From positions 1 to 40,167 of the forward strand of contig JAVBPY010000014.1 in NCBI GenBank assembly GCA_031549345.1: 40,167 bases of DNA, given 5' to 3'. Under the pieces are notes generated by a model, which had not been told where the DNA came from, ran no database searches, and was given only the letters and a program-made list of their open reading frames with translations. The translations under genes were made by a program, and so were the position numbers. The number at the start of each line of letters is the position of its first letter. The first letter of the stretch is position 1. Source of the stretch: CASFRF01 sp031549345 (GTDB lineage: Bacteria; Verrucomicrobiota; Lentisphaeria; Victivallales; Victivallaceae). Below are positions 23,576-30,750 of the stretch, in pieces.

Positions 23576-24919
23576 ATGAAATTTCACATCCGAACCTACG
23601 GCTGCCAGATGAACGAGCGCGACTCCGAAGCCCTCGCCGGGATGCTCCTGCGCCAGGGCCACACACGCGTGAAGAGCGAAGAGGAGGCGGAACTCCTCCT
23701 CTTCAACACATGCAGCGTGCGCGAACAGGCGGAACGCAAAGCCATCGGCAAAATCGGTTTCATGAAGAAGCTCAAAAAACGCCGCCCGGAACTGATTATC
23801 GGCGTCATGGGCTGCATGGCGCAAAACAAAAAAGAGGAGCTCCTGCGGGAGATACCCCATCTCGACCTGGTCCTCGGGACAGGTCAATTGCACAAATTGC
23901 CGGAGCTGGTGGAGGAAATTCGGCGCACGCGGATGCGCCGGAGCGAAACGGAACAGGAAGACGAGGTCCTGACGGAGATGGGGACACATGCTCTCCCGGA
24001 AGCGCCCTTCCGGGCGTCGATGGCAATTACGCGCGGCTGCAACCGCTTTTGCTCGTACTGCATCGTCCCCTATGTCCGGGGACGCGAAATCAGCCGCGAG
24101 CAGGAAGACTGCCTTGCCGAAGCGCGCGCACTCGCCGCGGCCGGCGTCCGCGAAATTCTCCTCCTGGGGCAGAATGTCGCGGCATTCGGCCTGGGGGGCG
24201 ATGTGCGTCCTCCGGCGGCGGATCATTCGCCGTTCGCCGCGCTCCTGGACGCGGTCGCTTCGATCCCGGGGATCGAGCGGGTACGCTTCACATCACCGTA
24301 TCCAAGCTATTTCAACGATCAATTGATCCGCACGATTGCGGCAAACAAGCGGATCTGCCGCAATATTCACCTCCCGCTGCAATCGGGCTCGGACGCCGTT
24401 TTGCGGGCAATGAACCGCCAATACACGGCGGGGGAATACCTGGAATTGACGCGAAAAATCCGGCGGGAGATTCCGGAGATTACGTTCTCCACGGACGTAA
24501 TCGTCGGTTTCCCCGGCGAAACGGAGGCCGACTTCACCGCAACGCGCGCGCTGATGGAGGAAGTCGCGTTCGATCAGGCCTTCATCTTCAAATACTCACC
24601 GCGTCCCGGTACCAAAGCGGCGGAACTCGAAGATTCCGTCCCGCAAGAGGTGAAGGAGGAACGGAATGCCCTCTTGCTGAGCGACATGGAGCAGCGTCTC
24701 GCCCGTTCCCTGAACGCCCTCAAAGGAACGGAAGTCGAAATCCTCGTCGAAGGTGTGAGCGCCCGGAATGCGGAGCGCTGGAGCGGCCGCACCACAGGCA
24801 ACCGCGTCGTAAACTTTCTTCCAACCGAAGACCTCCACCCCGGCGCAATACGTCATGTGCGCATCACACGCGCCGGAGCCGTATCCCTTTTCGGGGAACT
24901 GCTTCCGCAAGATGAGTAA
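23576..24919 (+). CDS. miaB: tRNA-2-methylthio-N6-dimethylallyladenosine synthase
   Basis: 447 residues. The UPF0004 domain has three cluster Cys (C10 in TYGCQMNERDSE, C46 in NTCSVRE, C80 in MGCMAQ). The radical SAM motif is CNRFCSYC (C155, C159, C162) followed by IVPYVRGRE, and a TRAM domain forms the C-terminus. The CQMNERDSE and VRGREISR details favour MiaB over the MtaB or RimO relatives. It adds the 2-methylthio group to i6A37 of tRNA. The start MKFHIRTYGCQ is preferred over upstream candidates lying inside smpB. It is last in the operon and is followed by a hairpin. Confidence 0.94.
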   Translation: MKFHIRTYGCQMNERDSEALAGMLLRQGHTRVKSEEEAELLLFNTCSVREQAERKAIGKIGFMKKLKKRRPELIIGVMGCMAQNKKEELLREIPHLDLVLGTGQLHKLPELVEEIRRTRMRRSETEQEDEVLTEMGTHALPEAPFRASMAITRGCNRFCSYCIVPYVRGREISREQEDCLAEARALAAAGVREILLLGQNVAAFGLGGDVRPPAADHSPFAALLDAVASIPGIERVRFTSPYPSYFNDQLIRTIAANKRICRNIHLPLQSGSDAVLRAMNRQYTAGEYLELTRKIRREIPEITFSTDVIVGFPGETEADFTATRALMEEVAFDQAFIFKYSPRPGTKAAELEDSVPQEVKEERNALLLSDMEQRLARSLNALKGTEVEILVEGVSARNAERWSGRTTGNRVVNFLPTEDLHPGAIRHVRITRAGAVSLFGELLPQDE

Positions 24920-24928
24920 AGAAATGCA

Positions 24929-24960
24929 AGAAGGAAAACCACCCTCACGGGTTTCCTTCT
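24929..24960 (+). terminator. Hairpin terminator after miaB
   Basis: AGAAGGAAAACC pairs with GGGTTTCCTTCT (one mismatch) around an 8-nt loop, 9 nt after the miaB stop. There is no long U-tract, so efficiency is uncertain. Confidence 0.55.
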
Positions 24961-25057
24961 CGCGCTCTTCCTTTCCAAATCTTCTCGGATAGCATTTCGG
25001 CAACTTCCAATTGCCGAGATGCGGAGTTTATTTATCCTCCTGCAACTTCGGAACAAT

Positions 25058-25093
25058 AAAAAAGGTGCTGCGAAATTTTCCGCAGCACCTTTT
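25058..25093 (-). terminator. Rho-independent terminator of the PEP-CTERM-like gene (probably bidirectional)
   Basis: A perfect 13-bp stem, AAAAGGTGCTGCG with CGCAGCACCTTTT, flanks an 8-nt loop. On the minus strand it is followed by TTTTTTATTG, a classical U-tract, 23 nt after the gene's stop. It also reads as T-rich on the plus strand, so it can back up the miaB hairpin. Confidence 0.85.
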
Positions 25094-25115
25094 CATTTTC
25101 CAATCGGGAGGAAGA

Positions 25116-25790
25116 TTACTTTTTGCGCGCCTTCCGGATCGCTCCGACGGCCGATCCGCCGAGGAGCAGCGCCGCAAGCACGCCCGGAAGCGGCTGACCG
25201 GCGGGCGCCGACTGGTAGTCGCCGATGCCGAACACAAGGGACTGCTCATATCCAAACGCGGTATTCCCTTCTCTGTACCAGCCGTTCGCAAAATTGAACA
25301 CCTTGTTCACATAATTTTCTCCATAGCCGTCGCCGCCCCCAAACGCGGATATGTTGTACGTGTACCCTTCAACACCGCGGATTGAGGAATAGTTGACCCC
25401 GTCAACGGTCATCCAGAACCCAATCGTTTCGCCCTCTTTCAGATTAAGAGAGGTCTGGCCGCTCGAGAAATCCAGCGAAACCACGGAGGTAATCGTTTTC
25501 GACGCCATGTCGTAGACCATGTAACCAAGTCCGGTGTTGGAGGGAGTGAACGCTCCACTCTTGAGATCCGCGACGACGTTCGCCATGTGTTTGTTGACGC
25601 TGCCAAGATAATCCAGGTCGCTGCTCATAATCAAGGAGATATCTTGCTTGGCCGTTACAGTCCAACCGATGGCGGTGTTGAGGCCGGCGGTAACGTAATC
25701 ATTTTCCTTCTCGATATTAAGACCATACTGGACTGCGCCCATGGTGCTCAACATCACCCCGGCAAACATCGCCGCCAAAATTTTCTTCAT
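25116..25790 (-). CDS. Exported protein with PEP-CTERM-like sorting tail
   Basis: 224 residues. The signal peptide is MKKILAAMFAGVMLSTMGAV. The mature part is beta-rich, Gly/Ser/Asn/Tyr-rich and Cys-free (TSVVSLDFSSGQTSLNLKEG, then GFWMTVDGVNY). The C-terminus has the tripartite sorting form: short motif QPLPG, hydrophobic helix VLAALLLGGSAVGAI, then basic RKARKK. This resembles PEP-CTERM tails processed by exosortases in Lentisphaerota and Verrucomicrobiota, with PLPG in place of the usual PEP. Probably surface or matrix associated. It has its own promoter, a structured 5' leader and a strong terminator, so it is monocistronic. Confidence 0.85.
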   Translation of the reverse strand: MKKILAAMFAGVMLSTMGAVQYGLNIEKENDYVTAGLNTAIGWTVTAKQDISLIMSSDLDYLGSVNKHMANVVADLKSGAFTPSNTGLGYMVYDMASKTITSVVSLDFSSGQTSLNLKEGETIGFWMTVDGVNYSSIRGVEGYTYNISAFGGGDGYGENYVNKVFNFANGWYREGNTAFGYEQSLVFGIGDYQSAPAGQPLPGVLAALLLGGSAVGAIRKARKK

Positions 25791-25875
25791 TTTCCCGTCC
25801 CCCCCATTTTGCCTTGCGTACGCACCCTCCCCCCTGGAGGGAGCAATCCTTAAAGCAATGTATTTCGTATCTTTT

Positions 25876-25904
25876 ATTATAGCATTTTTTCAGCAAAAAT
25901 GCAA
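25876..25904 (-). promoter_or_regulatory. Strong promoter for the PEP-CTERM-like gene
   Basis: Minus strand TTGCAT (25904-25899), 17-nt spacer, consensus TATAAT (25881-25876). The expected leader is about 80 nt and contains a C-rich/G-rich hairpin (CTCCCTCC with GGGGGGAGGG) before the ATG. Confidence 0.7.
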
Positions 25905-25974
25905 GCACAAAACCCAATAACATACGAGATTTTAACGCAAAATATCAACAATCTTTAGATAAAATCGTTTTTGC

Positions 25975-26003
25975 TTGTATTTTCCGGAAATCCGGAATAT
26001 ATT
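25975..26003 (+). promoter_or_regulatory. ligA promoter with a palindrome in its spacer
   Basis: TTGTAT (25975-25980), 17-nt spacer, TATATT (25998-26003). The spacer contains a perfect inverted repeat TTCCGG-AAAT-CCGGAA (25982-25997), a candidate operator. The expected start near 26010 leaves only about 4 nt before the ATG. Confidence 0.5.
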
Positions 26004-26013
26004 CCTCTTTATC

Positions 26014-27903
26014 ATGAATACAACCGATTTCACAATTCAAAATTTGACCGCGCCGGAACTCGCGGAGCTGATCGAATACCACAACCGCCGCTATTGGAAA
26101 CTGGGCGAACCGGAAATTTCCGACGTCCGCTACGACGAGCTCCTCCGCGCGCTCGCCGCCCTGGAGCCCGATCACCCGCTGCTGCGCGAAGTTTCCGCGC
26201 CGGAAGTCGCCACGCTCGGCAAAATACGCCACCGCCGCCCGATGCTCTCCCTTGACAAAGCCTATTCGCTCACCGAGGTCCTTGCATGGGGAAAAAAAAT
26301 AGCGCGAACGCCCGACGAAATCTTTCTTGTCGAACCCAAATACGACGGCATTTCCGCTAATTTCGACGGTGTCCGCCTCGCCACGCGCGGCGACGGTGAA
26401 ATCGGCGAAGATGTTTCCGATAAAATCGGCATGGTCGAGCTGGAAGCGCCCGCCTACCGCGGCCCCCTGGATCGTCCGGCGCGGGGCGAAATCATCATTC
26501 GCGACGACGATTTCCGCACTCTGTATTCCCGTATACGCCGCAAAGGCGGCGGGACATACAAAAACTCCCGCAACGCCGTCGCCGGAATTATGAGTCTGAA
26601 AGACCCCTCCGAATTGATCCGGCAGGGAGCGAAGCTTACCCTTGTGGATTATAACCTCTTTTCCCACCCCGTTCCGCTCCGGGATCTGGAGGCAAACTGG
26701 CCGGAACTTCTCGCGGAGATGGAGCAACACCCCTACCCCCTCGACGGCGTCGTAATCCGCCTGGCTGACAGTGCGTATTTCGACGAGCTCGGCAATACCG
26801 CGCACCATCCGCGCGGGGCGATCGCCTTCAAATTCACCAACTTGCGGCGCCAAAGCCGCATCCTCGGCGTGGAATGGAGCTTCGGGAAAAATTGCCTGAC
26901 CCCCGTGGCGGAACTGGAACCCGTCGAACTCGGCGGCACCACCATCCGTCGCGCAAGTCTGCACAATGCGCAAAACATCATCGATAAAGATCTTCAGATC
27001 GGCGACATCGCCACCGTCGAACGCGCCGGGGACGTGATCCCTTATATCGTAGGGGCGGAAGCGGGAGATGAACGGCGCCCCATGCTCATCAACAACTGCC
27101 CCTGCTGTGAAAGCGAACTTGTTCGGCGCGGCCCGGAACTTGCCTGCGTCAATCCGGAATGCTTCGAAACCCGCCTCCAGCGCCTTCTCGCCGCGGTGCG
27201 GAGCCTGGGAATCGAACGCCTCGGCGAACCGAATCTGCGCCGCATCATGCAAGCCTTCGGCGTCCGCCGCCTCAAGCAACTTTTCGACTTGAAGACGGCC
27301 GATTTTCTACGCCTCGAGGGTTTTGCCGAAATCTCGGCGGACAATCTCTACCGCGAAATTCAAAAGGCGCGAACTGCCAACGACTACCAGCTTCTGGCCG
27401 CCATGAACGTCCCGCACATCGGGCTGAATATGGCGCGCCAACTCCTGAACGAGCGCTCCCTTGATGAACTGCGCGCCATGGAAACGGAAGCCCTCGCGGC
27501 GCTCCCCGGAATCGGCCCGGAACGGGCCAATGCCCTCCGCACCGCCTTCCGCGAAGACGCATCCATGCTCGACGAAATGCTCGGCGCGATCCAAATCACC
27601 CCAAGCGCCCGCGGGAATACCGCCTGCCGCCCCACCATCTGCTTCACCGGGAAAATGCCGGAGAAACGCTCGTACTACGAGGCCCTTGCCCGCAAAGCAG
27701 GGTATGACCCCGTGGACGATGTAACACGCGAGCTCACCCTCCTCGTTGCCGACGATGCGGCGGGAGGAAGCTCGAAGCTCAAAAAAGCCCGCGCGGCGGG
27801 AATCGAAATCCGCTCGCTGGCGGACTGGCTCGGCGCATCCGATGCCAACGCAACGTCCGTGCCGAAAGAAGACACGGACGGGCAACTCAACTTCGGCTTT
27901 TAA
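26014..27903 (+). CDS. ligA: NAD+-dependent DNA ligase
   Basis: 629 residues, somewhat shorter than the typical about 670. The NAD-binding Ia region has YHNRRYWKLGEPEISDVRYDE; the adenylation Lys is K109 in VEPKYDGISANF. OB-fold and zinc finger follow (CPCC ... CVNPEC). Helix-hairpin-helix repeats (ALPGIGPERANAL) and a C-terminal BRCT domain (PTICFTGKMPEKRSYYEAL ... SLADWLG) complete it. It seals nicks in replication and repair. The ATG is chosen because upstream in-frame starts would fall in the promoter; no ribosome site precedes it, so the mRNA may be nearly leaderless. Many Lentisphaerota carry more than one LigA, so paralogy is possible. Confidence 0.95.
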   Translation: MNTTDFTIQNLTAPELAELIEYHNRRYWKLGEPEISDVRYDELLRALAALEPDHPLLREVSAPEVATLGKIRHRRPMLSLDKAYSLTEVLAWGKKIARTPDEIFLVEPKYDGISANFDGVRLATRGDGEIGEDVSDKIGMVELEAPAYRGPLDRPARGEIIIRDDDFRTLYSRIRRKGGGTYKNSRNAVAGIMSLKDPSELIRQGAKLTLVDYNLFSHPVPLRDLEANWPELLAEMEQHPYPLDGVVIRLADSAYFDELGNTAHHPRGAIAFKFTNLRRQSRILGVEWSFGKNCLTPVAELEPVELGGTTIRRASLHNAQNIIDKDLQIGDIATVERAGDVIPYIVGAEAGDERRPMLINNCPCCESELVRRGPELACVNPECFETRLQRLLAAVRSLGIERLGEPNLRRIMQAFGVRRLKQLFDLKTADFLRLEGFAEISADNLYREIQKARTANDYQLLAAMNVPHIGLNMARQLLNERSLDELRAMETEALAALPGIGPERANALRTAFREDASMLDEMLGAIQITPSARGNTACRPTICFTGKMPEKRSYYEALARKAGYDPVDDVTRELTLLVADDAAGGSSKLKKARAAGIEIRSLADWLGASDANATSVPKEDTDGQLNFGF

Positions 27904-27932
27904 AATTGCCACGAAAAAGTGCGTTTTCGACC

Positions 27933-27960
27933 TTGCAATTCCCGACTGATGCTGTATAGT
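27933..27960 (+). promoter_or_regulatory. Promoter of the rpmJ-rplQ operon
   Basis: TTGCAA (27933-27938), 16-nt spacer, TATAGT (27955-27960) followed by ACAAAATGCAGAA. The layout and the bases after the -10 closely resemble the grpE promoter (TATAGTACAAATTTGCAGAA). Confidence 0.65.
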
Positions 27961-27966
27961 ACAAAA

Positions 27967-28164
27967 TGCAGAACTCCGGAAATTCGCACCATATCGCATT
28001 TCCACCGCTCGTGATGCGGAATTCCGGAACCCGGCGGAACGTATTCCGTCGAAAATGCAAAGCTTAGTGTTGTCGGGCGCCTTCCGTACTTTCGGAGAGG
28101 CGGCAATGCTGGGTTTTTTGTGTTTATAGGAAAAGCGTACGAAATCGAGAACGAGGATGGAATC
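27967..28164 (+). promoter_or_regulatory. Structured leader RNA upstream of rpmJ
   Basis: About 200 nt from predicted start to the rpmJ ATG. Visible stems: (1) 27976-27988 with 28015-28027 (CCGGAAATTCGCA / TGCGGAATTCCGG, small bulge); (2) 28035-28039 with 28044-28048 (CGGAA-CGTA-TTCCG); (3) 28078-28086 with 28093-28102 (CGCCTTCCG / CGGAGAGGCG), followed 11 nt later by T6 at 28114-28119. The last element is attenuator-like. No open reading frame of note. A GAGGATGG site precedes rpmJ. A ribosomal-protein autoregulatory leader is the natural guess. Confidence 0.5.
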
Positions 28165-28281
28165 ATGAAAGTAAGAGCATCGGTCAAACGCAGATGCGAA
28201 TTTTGCCAGATCGTCAAGCGCAATGGCGTGGTGCGGGTTATTTGCTCCCGCAACCCCCGGCACAAACAAAGACAAGGTTAA
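28165..28281 (+). CDS. rpmJ: 50S ribosomal protein L36
   Basis: 38 residues: MKVRASVKRRCEFCQIVKRN, then GVVRVICSRNPRHKQRQG. The zinc-ribbon ligands CxxC, C and H (C11, C14, C27, H33) are all present, so this is the zinc-binding form. Length and sequence are typical of L36. It opens the rpmJ-rpsM-rpsK-rpoA-rplQ operon, with rpsM starting 18 nt later. Confidence 0.97.
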   Translation: MKVRASVKRRCEFCQIVKRNGVVRVICSRNPRHKQRQG

Positions 28282-28299
28282 AAGAGGGACGTAACAACC

Positions 28300-28695
28300 A
28301 TGCCACGCATTATTGGAGTAGACATTCCGGGCAATAAGCGCGTCGAGTACGCGCTGCGTTACATCTACGGCATCGGGCCGCACATTGCCAAGCGCATCAT
28401 CGAGAAGACCGGGATTCCGGCCGACCTCAAGGCCAAAGATCTCTCCGGCGAGCAGATTTCGGCGATCACGGTCATCCTCCAGAACGATCTTCTGGTGGAA
28501 GGCGACCTCCGCCGCAGCATCTCCGCGGACATTCGCCGTTTGCAGCAGATCAACTGCTACCGCGGCATCCGTCATCGTCGCAGCCTGCCGGTCCGCGGTC
28601 AGCGCACCAAGACCAACGCCCGCACACGCAAGGGCAAGAAAATTACAATCGGCGCGATTCGCGACAAAACACAGCGGCGTCTGGCGGCCAAGTAA
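28300..28695 (+). CDS. rpsM: 30S ribosomal protein S13
   Basis: 131 residues. It starts PRIIGVDIPGNKRVEYALRY with IYGIGPHIAKRII (helix-two-turn-helix). The basic C-terminal tail HRRSLPVRGQRTKTNARTRK is the S13 signature that contacts tRNA and 16S rRNA in the head of the small subunit. Slightly longer than E. coli S13 (118) because of its tail. Confidence 0.98.
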   Translation: MPRIIGVDIPGNKRVEYALRYIYGIGPHIAKRIIEKTGIPADLKAKDLSGEQISAITVILQNDLLVEGDLRRSISADIRRLQQINCYRGIRHRRSLPVRGQRTKTNARTRKGKKITIGAIRDKTQRRLAAK

Positions 28696-28709
28696 GGCCC
28701 ATCGCCCGT

Positions 28710-28733
28710 TCAGACGCGCTTCGGTGCGCCTGA
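28710..28733 (+). promoter_or_regulatory. UUCG-tetraloop hairpin between rpsM and rpsK
   Basis: TCAGACGCGC-TTCG-GTGCGCCTGA forms a 10-position stem with one mismatch and one G-U pair, closed by a C(UUCG)G tetraloop, in a 77-nt intercistronic gap. No U-tract follows, so an RNA-processing, stability or protein-binding site is more likely than a terminator. Confidence 0.5.
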
Positions 28734-28772
28734 GGTGGATCAAGAAAATCATTTTTCAAGGAATTGAAGATC

Positions 28773-29219
28773 ATGGCAGAAGAACAAGTGAACGCGCCGG
28801 AGCTCGCCGCGGCGAGCGATACGCCGGCGGCCGCGCCGAAAGAAGTCAAGCAGCGCGCCAAAGGCGGCCGCTATGTACCCAGCGGGATCGCCTTTGTTTT
28901 GGCGACATTCAACAACACCAAGGTAACCTTTACCGACTTGCACGGCAACGTGCTCTGCTGGAGCACCGGCGGAAAGAACGGCTTCAAGGGCTCCCGCAAG
29001 AGCACCGCCTACGCGGCGCAGGTCATTGCCGCCGACGCGGCGAAGAAGGCGCAGCTCCTGGGAATGAAAGAAGTCGAAGTGCGGATCAAGGGTCCGGGCG
29101 CGGGTCGCGAATCCGCCGTCCGCGGTATTGCGTCCGTCGGCATGGAAGTCAATGCGATCAAGGACATCACTCCGGTTCCGCACAACGGATGCCGGCCGCC
29201 GAAACGCCGTCGTGTCTGA
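28773..29219 (+). CDS. rpsK: 30S ribosomal protein S11
   Basis: 148 residues. The core has IAFVLATFNNTKVTFTDLHG, WSTGGKNGFKGSRKSTAYAAQ and the C-terminal signature ITPVPHNGCRPPKRRRV. An Ala/Glu/Pro-rich N-terminal extension of about 20-25 residues (APELAAASDTPAAAPKEVK) makes it longer than the usual about 129. AAGGA stands about 10 nt before the chosen ATG; an upstream in-frame TTG lacks spacing. S11 forms part of the 30S platform. Confidence 0.97.
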   Translation: MAEEQVNAPELAAASDTPAAAPKEVKQRAKGGRYVPSGIAFVLATFNNTKVTFTDLHGNVLCWSTGGKNGFKGSRKSTAYAAQVIAADAAKKAQLLGMKEVEVRIKGPGAGRESAVRGIASVGMEVNAIKDITPVPHNGCRPPKRRRV

Positions 29220-29258
29220 ACATTCAGACATTTGAATTGTGTTTCAACAGAATGTTCA
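29217..29258 (+). promoter_or_regulatory. Inverted repeat between rpsK and rpoA
   Basis: TGAACATTC (starting at the rpsK stop) pairs perfectly with GAATGTTCA; inside the loop TTGAA pairs with TTCAA. It lies just upstream of the rpoA ribosome site (ACGGAGG), so it may tune rpoA translation or be an RNA-processing site. Confidence 0.45.
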
Positions 29259-29280
29259 ATAGCAAGACGGAGGTTAATAT

Positions 29281-30309
29281 ATGACTGCTGCAATCGAATT
29301 TCCGATGCCCAAATCGCTGGTAGTCGACGAGAATACCGCGACGGCGACGTACGCCAAGTTCGTCGCGGCGCCGTTTCAGAGCGGTTTTGGTCATACGCTG
29401 GGTAATTCGTTGCGCCGGGTTCTGCTCTCTTCCCTGGAAGGAGCGGCGATCTGCGCGGTCCGCATCGACGGTGCGAAACACGAATTTGACACCCTGGATA
29501 ACGTCCTTGAGGACGTGACCGAAATTGTGCTCAATTTGAAGTGCGTCCGCCTGAATCTGCACGGAGAAGGCCCCAAGACGCTGGAAATCCGCAAGGACAA
29601 AGTCGGTCCGGTTACCGCCGGCGACATTGTTTGCGACAGCACGGTGGAAGTTCTCAATCCGGACCAGCTGATCTGCACACTCGACAAAGCCAAGCCGTTT
29701 CGCGCCGAAATCGACGTGCTCCGCGGCAAAGGCTATGTGCCGGCGGAAAAATACACGGGAACACGCGCGATCGGCACCATTCCGGTGGATTGCCTGTTCA
29801 GTCCCGTGATTCGTGTCAACTACCAGGTTGGCGCGGCCCGCGTCGGAGAAGAAACCGAAATGGACAGCCTCGAGCTCGATATCTGGACCGACGGTCGTCT
29901 TTCTCCGCAGAATGCGTTGGAATCGGCGGCCCGGATCCTCAAAGATCACCTCCAGGTGTTCATGGGCGGTTCCGCAAGCGAACCGGAAGACACGCTCAGT
30001 GTGCTTTCCGAAGAAGAGATGAAGATGTTCAAGCTCCTTATTCAGGAAATCGACGTGCTGGATCTTTCCGTCCGCGCGATGAACTGCCTGAACAGCGCGG
30101 ACATCCGCATGGTCGGCGAGCTTTGCACGAAAACCGAAAGCCGGATGCTCAAGTACCGGAATTTCGGTAAGAAGTCGCTGGATGAAATCAAAGAAAAAAT
30201 GGATCGCATCGGTTTGTCTTTGGGCATGACCTTCAGCGATGCCCTGCTCGCCGCCCTCGAGGCCGAGTCCGAGCGCATCCGCGATTCCGAGAATGAGGAG
30301 GAAAAGTAA
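29281..30309 (+). CDS. rpoA: RNA polymerase alpha subunit
   Basis: 342 residues. The N-terminal assembly domain has FVAAPFQSGFGHTLGNSLRR and VLLSSLEGAAICAVRIDG. The C-terminal domain has LDLSVRAMNCLNSADIRMVG and KYRNFGKKSLDEIKEKM, which bind UP elements and activators. CGGAGG precedes the ATG. The stop abuts the rplQ start. The gene follows rpsK directly, without rpsD. Confidence 0.98.
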   Translation: MTAAIEFPMPKSLVVDENTATATYAKFVAAPFQSGFGHTLGNSLRRVLLSSLEGAAICAVRIDGAKHEFDTLDNVLEDVTEIVLNLKCVRLNLHGEGPKTLEIRKDKVGPVTAGDIVCDSTVEVLNPDQLICTLDKAKPFRAEIDVLRGKGYVPAEKYTGTRAIGTIPVDCLFSPVIRVNYQVGAARVGEETEMDSLELDIWTDGRLSPQNALESAARILKDHLQVFMGGSASEPEDTLSVLSEEEMKMFKLLIQEIDVLDLSVRAMNCLNSADIRMVGELCTKTESRMLKYRNFGKKSLDEIKEKMDRIGLSLGMTFSDALLAALEAESERIRDSENEEEK

Positions 30310-30690
30310 ATGCGTCATCGCGTACATACATTCAAAGTCGGCCGCACAAGCGCCCACCGGCGCAGCATGCTGGCCAATATGGTCAGCAGCCTGATCGAAC
30401 ACGGCCAGATCACCACCACGCTTGTCAAGGCCAAAGAGGCCCGGATTTTCGCGGAAAAGCTGGTTACCCTCGGCAAAAAGGCCGATCTTCACCGTCATCG
30501 CCTCGCGGTTTCCCGTCTTCGGAACAAGACCGCGGTCAAGCGTTTGTTCGACGTGATCGCTCCGTCCTATGCGGATCGTCCGGGCGGCTACACGCGGATC
30601 ATCAAACTCGGACAGCGCAAAGGCGACGCCGCCGAAATGTGCATTCTTCAGTTTGTTGAAGGCACAGCCCCCGCGGCTGTAACCGAATAA
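30310..30690 (+). CDS. rplQ: 50S ribosomal protein L17
   Basis: 126 residues: MRHRVHTFKVGRTSAHRRSM, then LANMVSSLIEHGQITTTLVKAKEAR and the closing GGYTRIIKLGQRKGDAAEMC, all L17 signatures. It starts on the base after the rpoA stop, so translation is coupled. Last gene of the operon. Confidence 0.98.
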   Translation: MRHRVHTFKVGRTSAHRRSMLANMVSSLIEHGQITTTLVKAKEARIFAEKLVTLGKKADLHRHRLAVSRLRNKTAVKRLFDVIAPSYADRPGGYTRIIKLGQRKGDAAEMCILQFVEGTAPAAVTE

Positions 30691-30707
30691 GCCCCAAAGG
30701 CCCGAAG

Positions 30708-30742
30708 CCCGCGTTCCGGTTTGTGCCGGAATGCGGGTTTTT
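30708..30742 (+). terminator. Rho-independent terminator of the ribosomal operon
   Basis: CCCGCGTTCCGG pairs with CCGGAATGCGGG (one mismatch) around a 6-nt loop and is followed by TTTTT. The murG ATG lies only 8 nt past the T-tract. Confidence 0.85.
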
Positions 30743-30750
30743 CATTCGCT

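Noticed and set aside
25791..25870. Possible riboswitch in the leader of the PEP-CTERM-like gene
   Set aside because: Only one simple hairpin is visible and no known aptamer core can be recognised; recorded only as leader structure.
27307..28752. Long minus-strand open frame across ligA 3' end, rpmJ and rpsM
   Set aside because: It runs antisense through three certain genes, so it is a GC-driven shadow.
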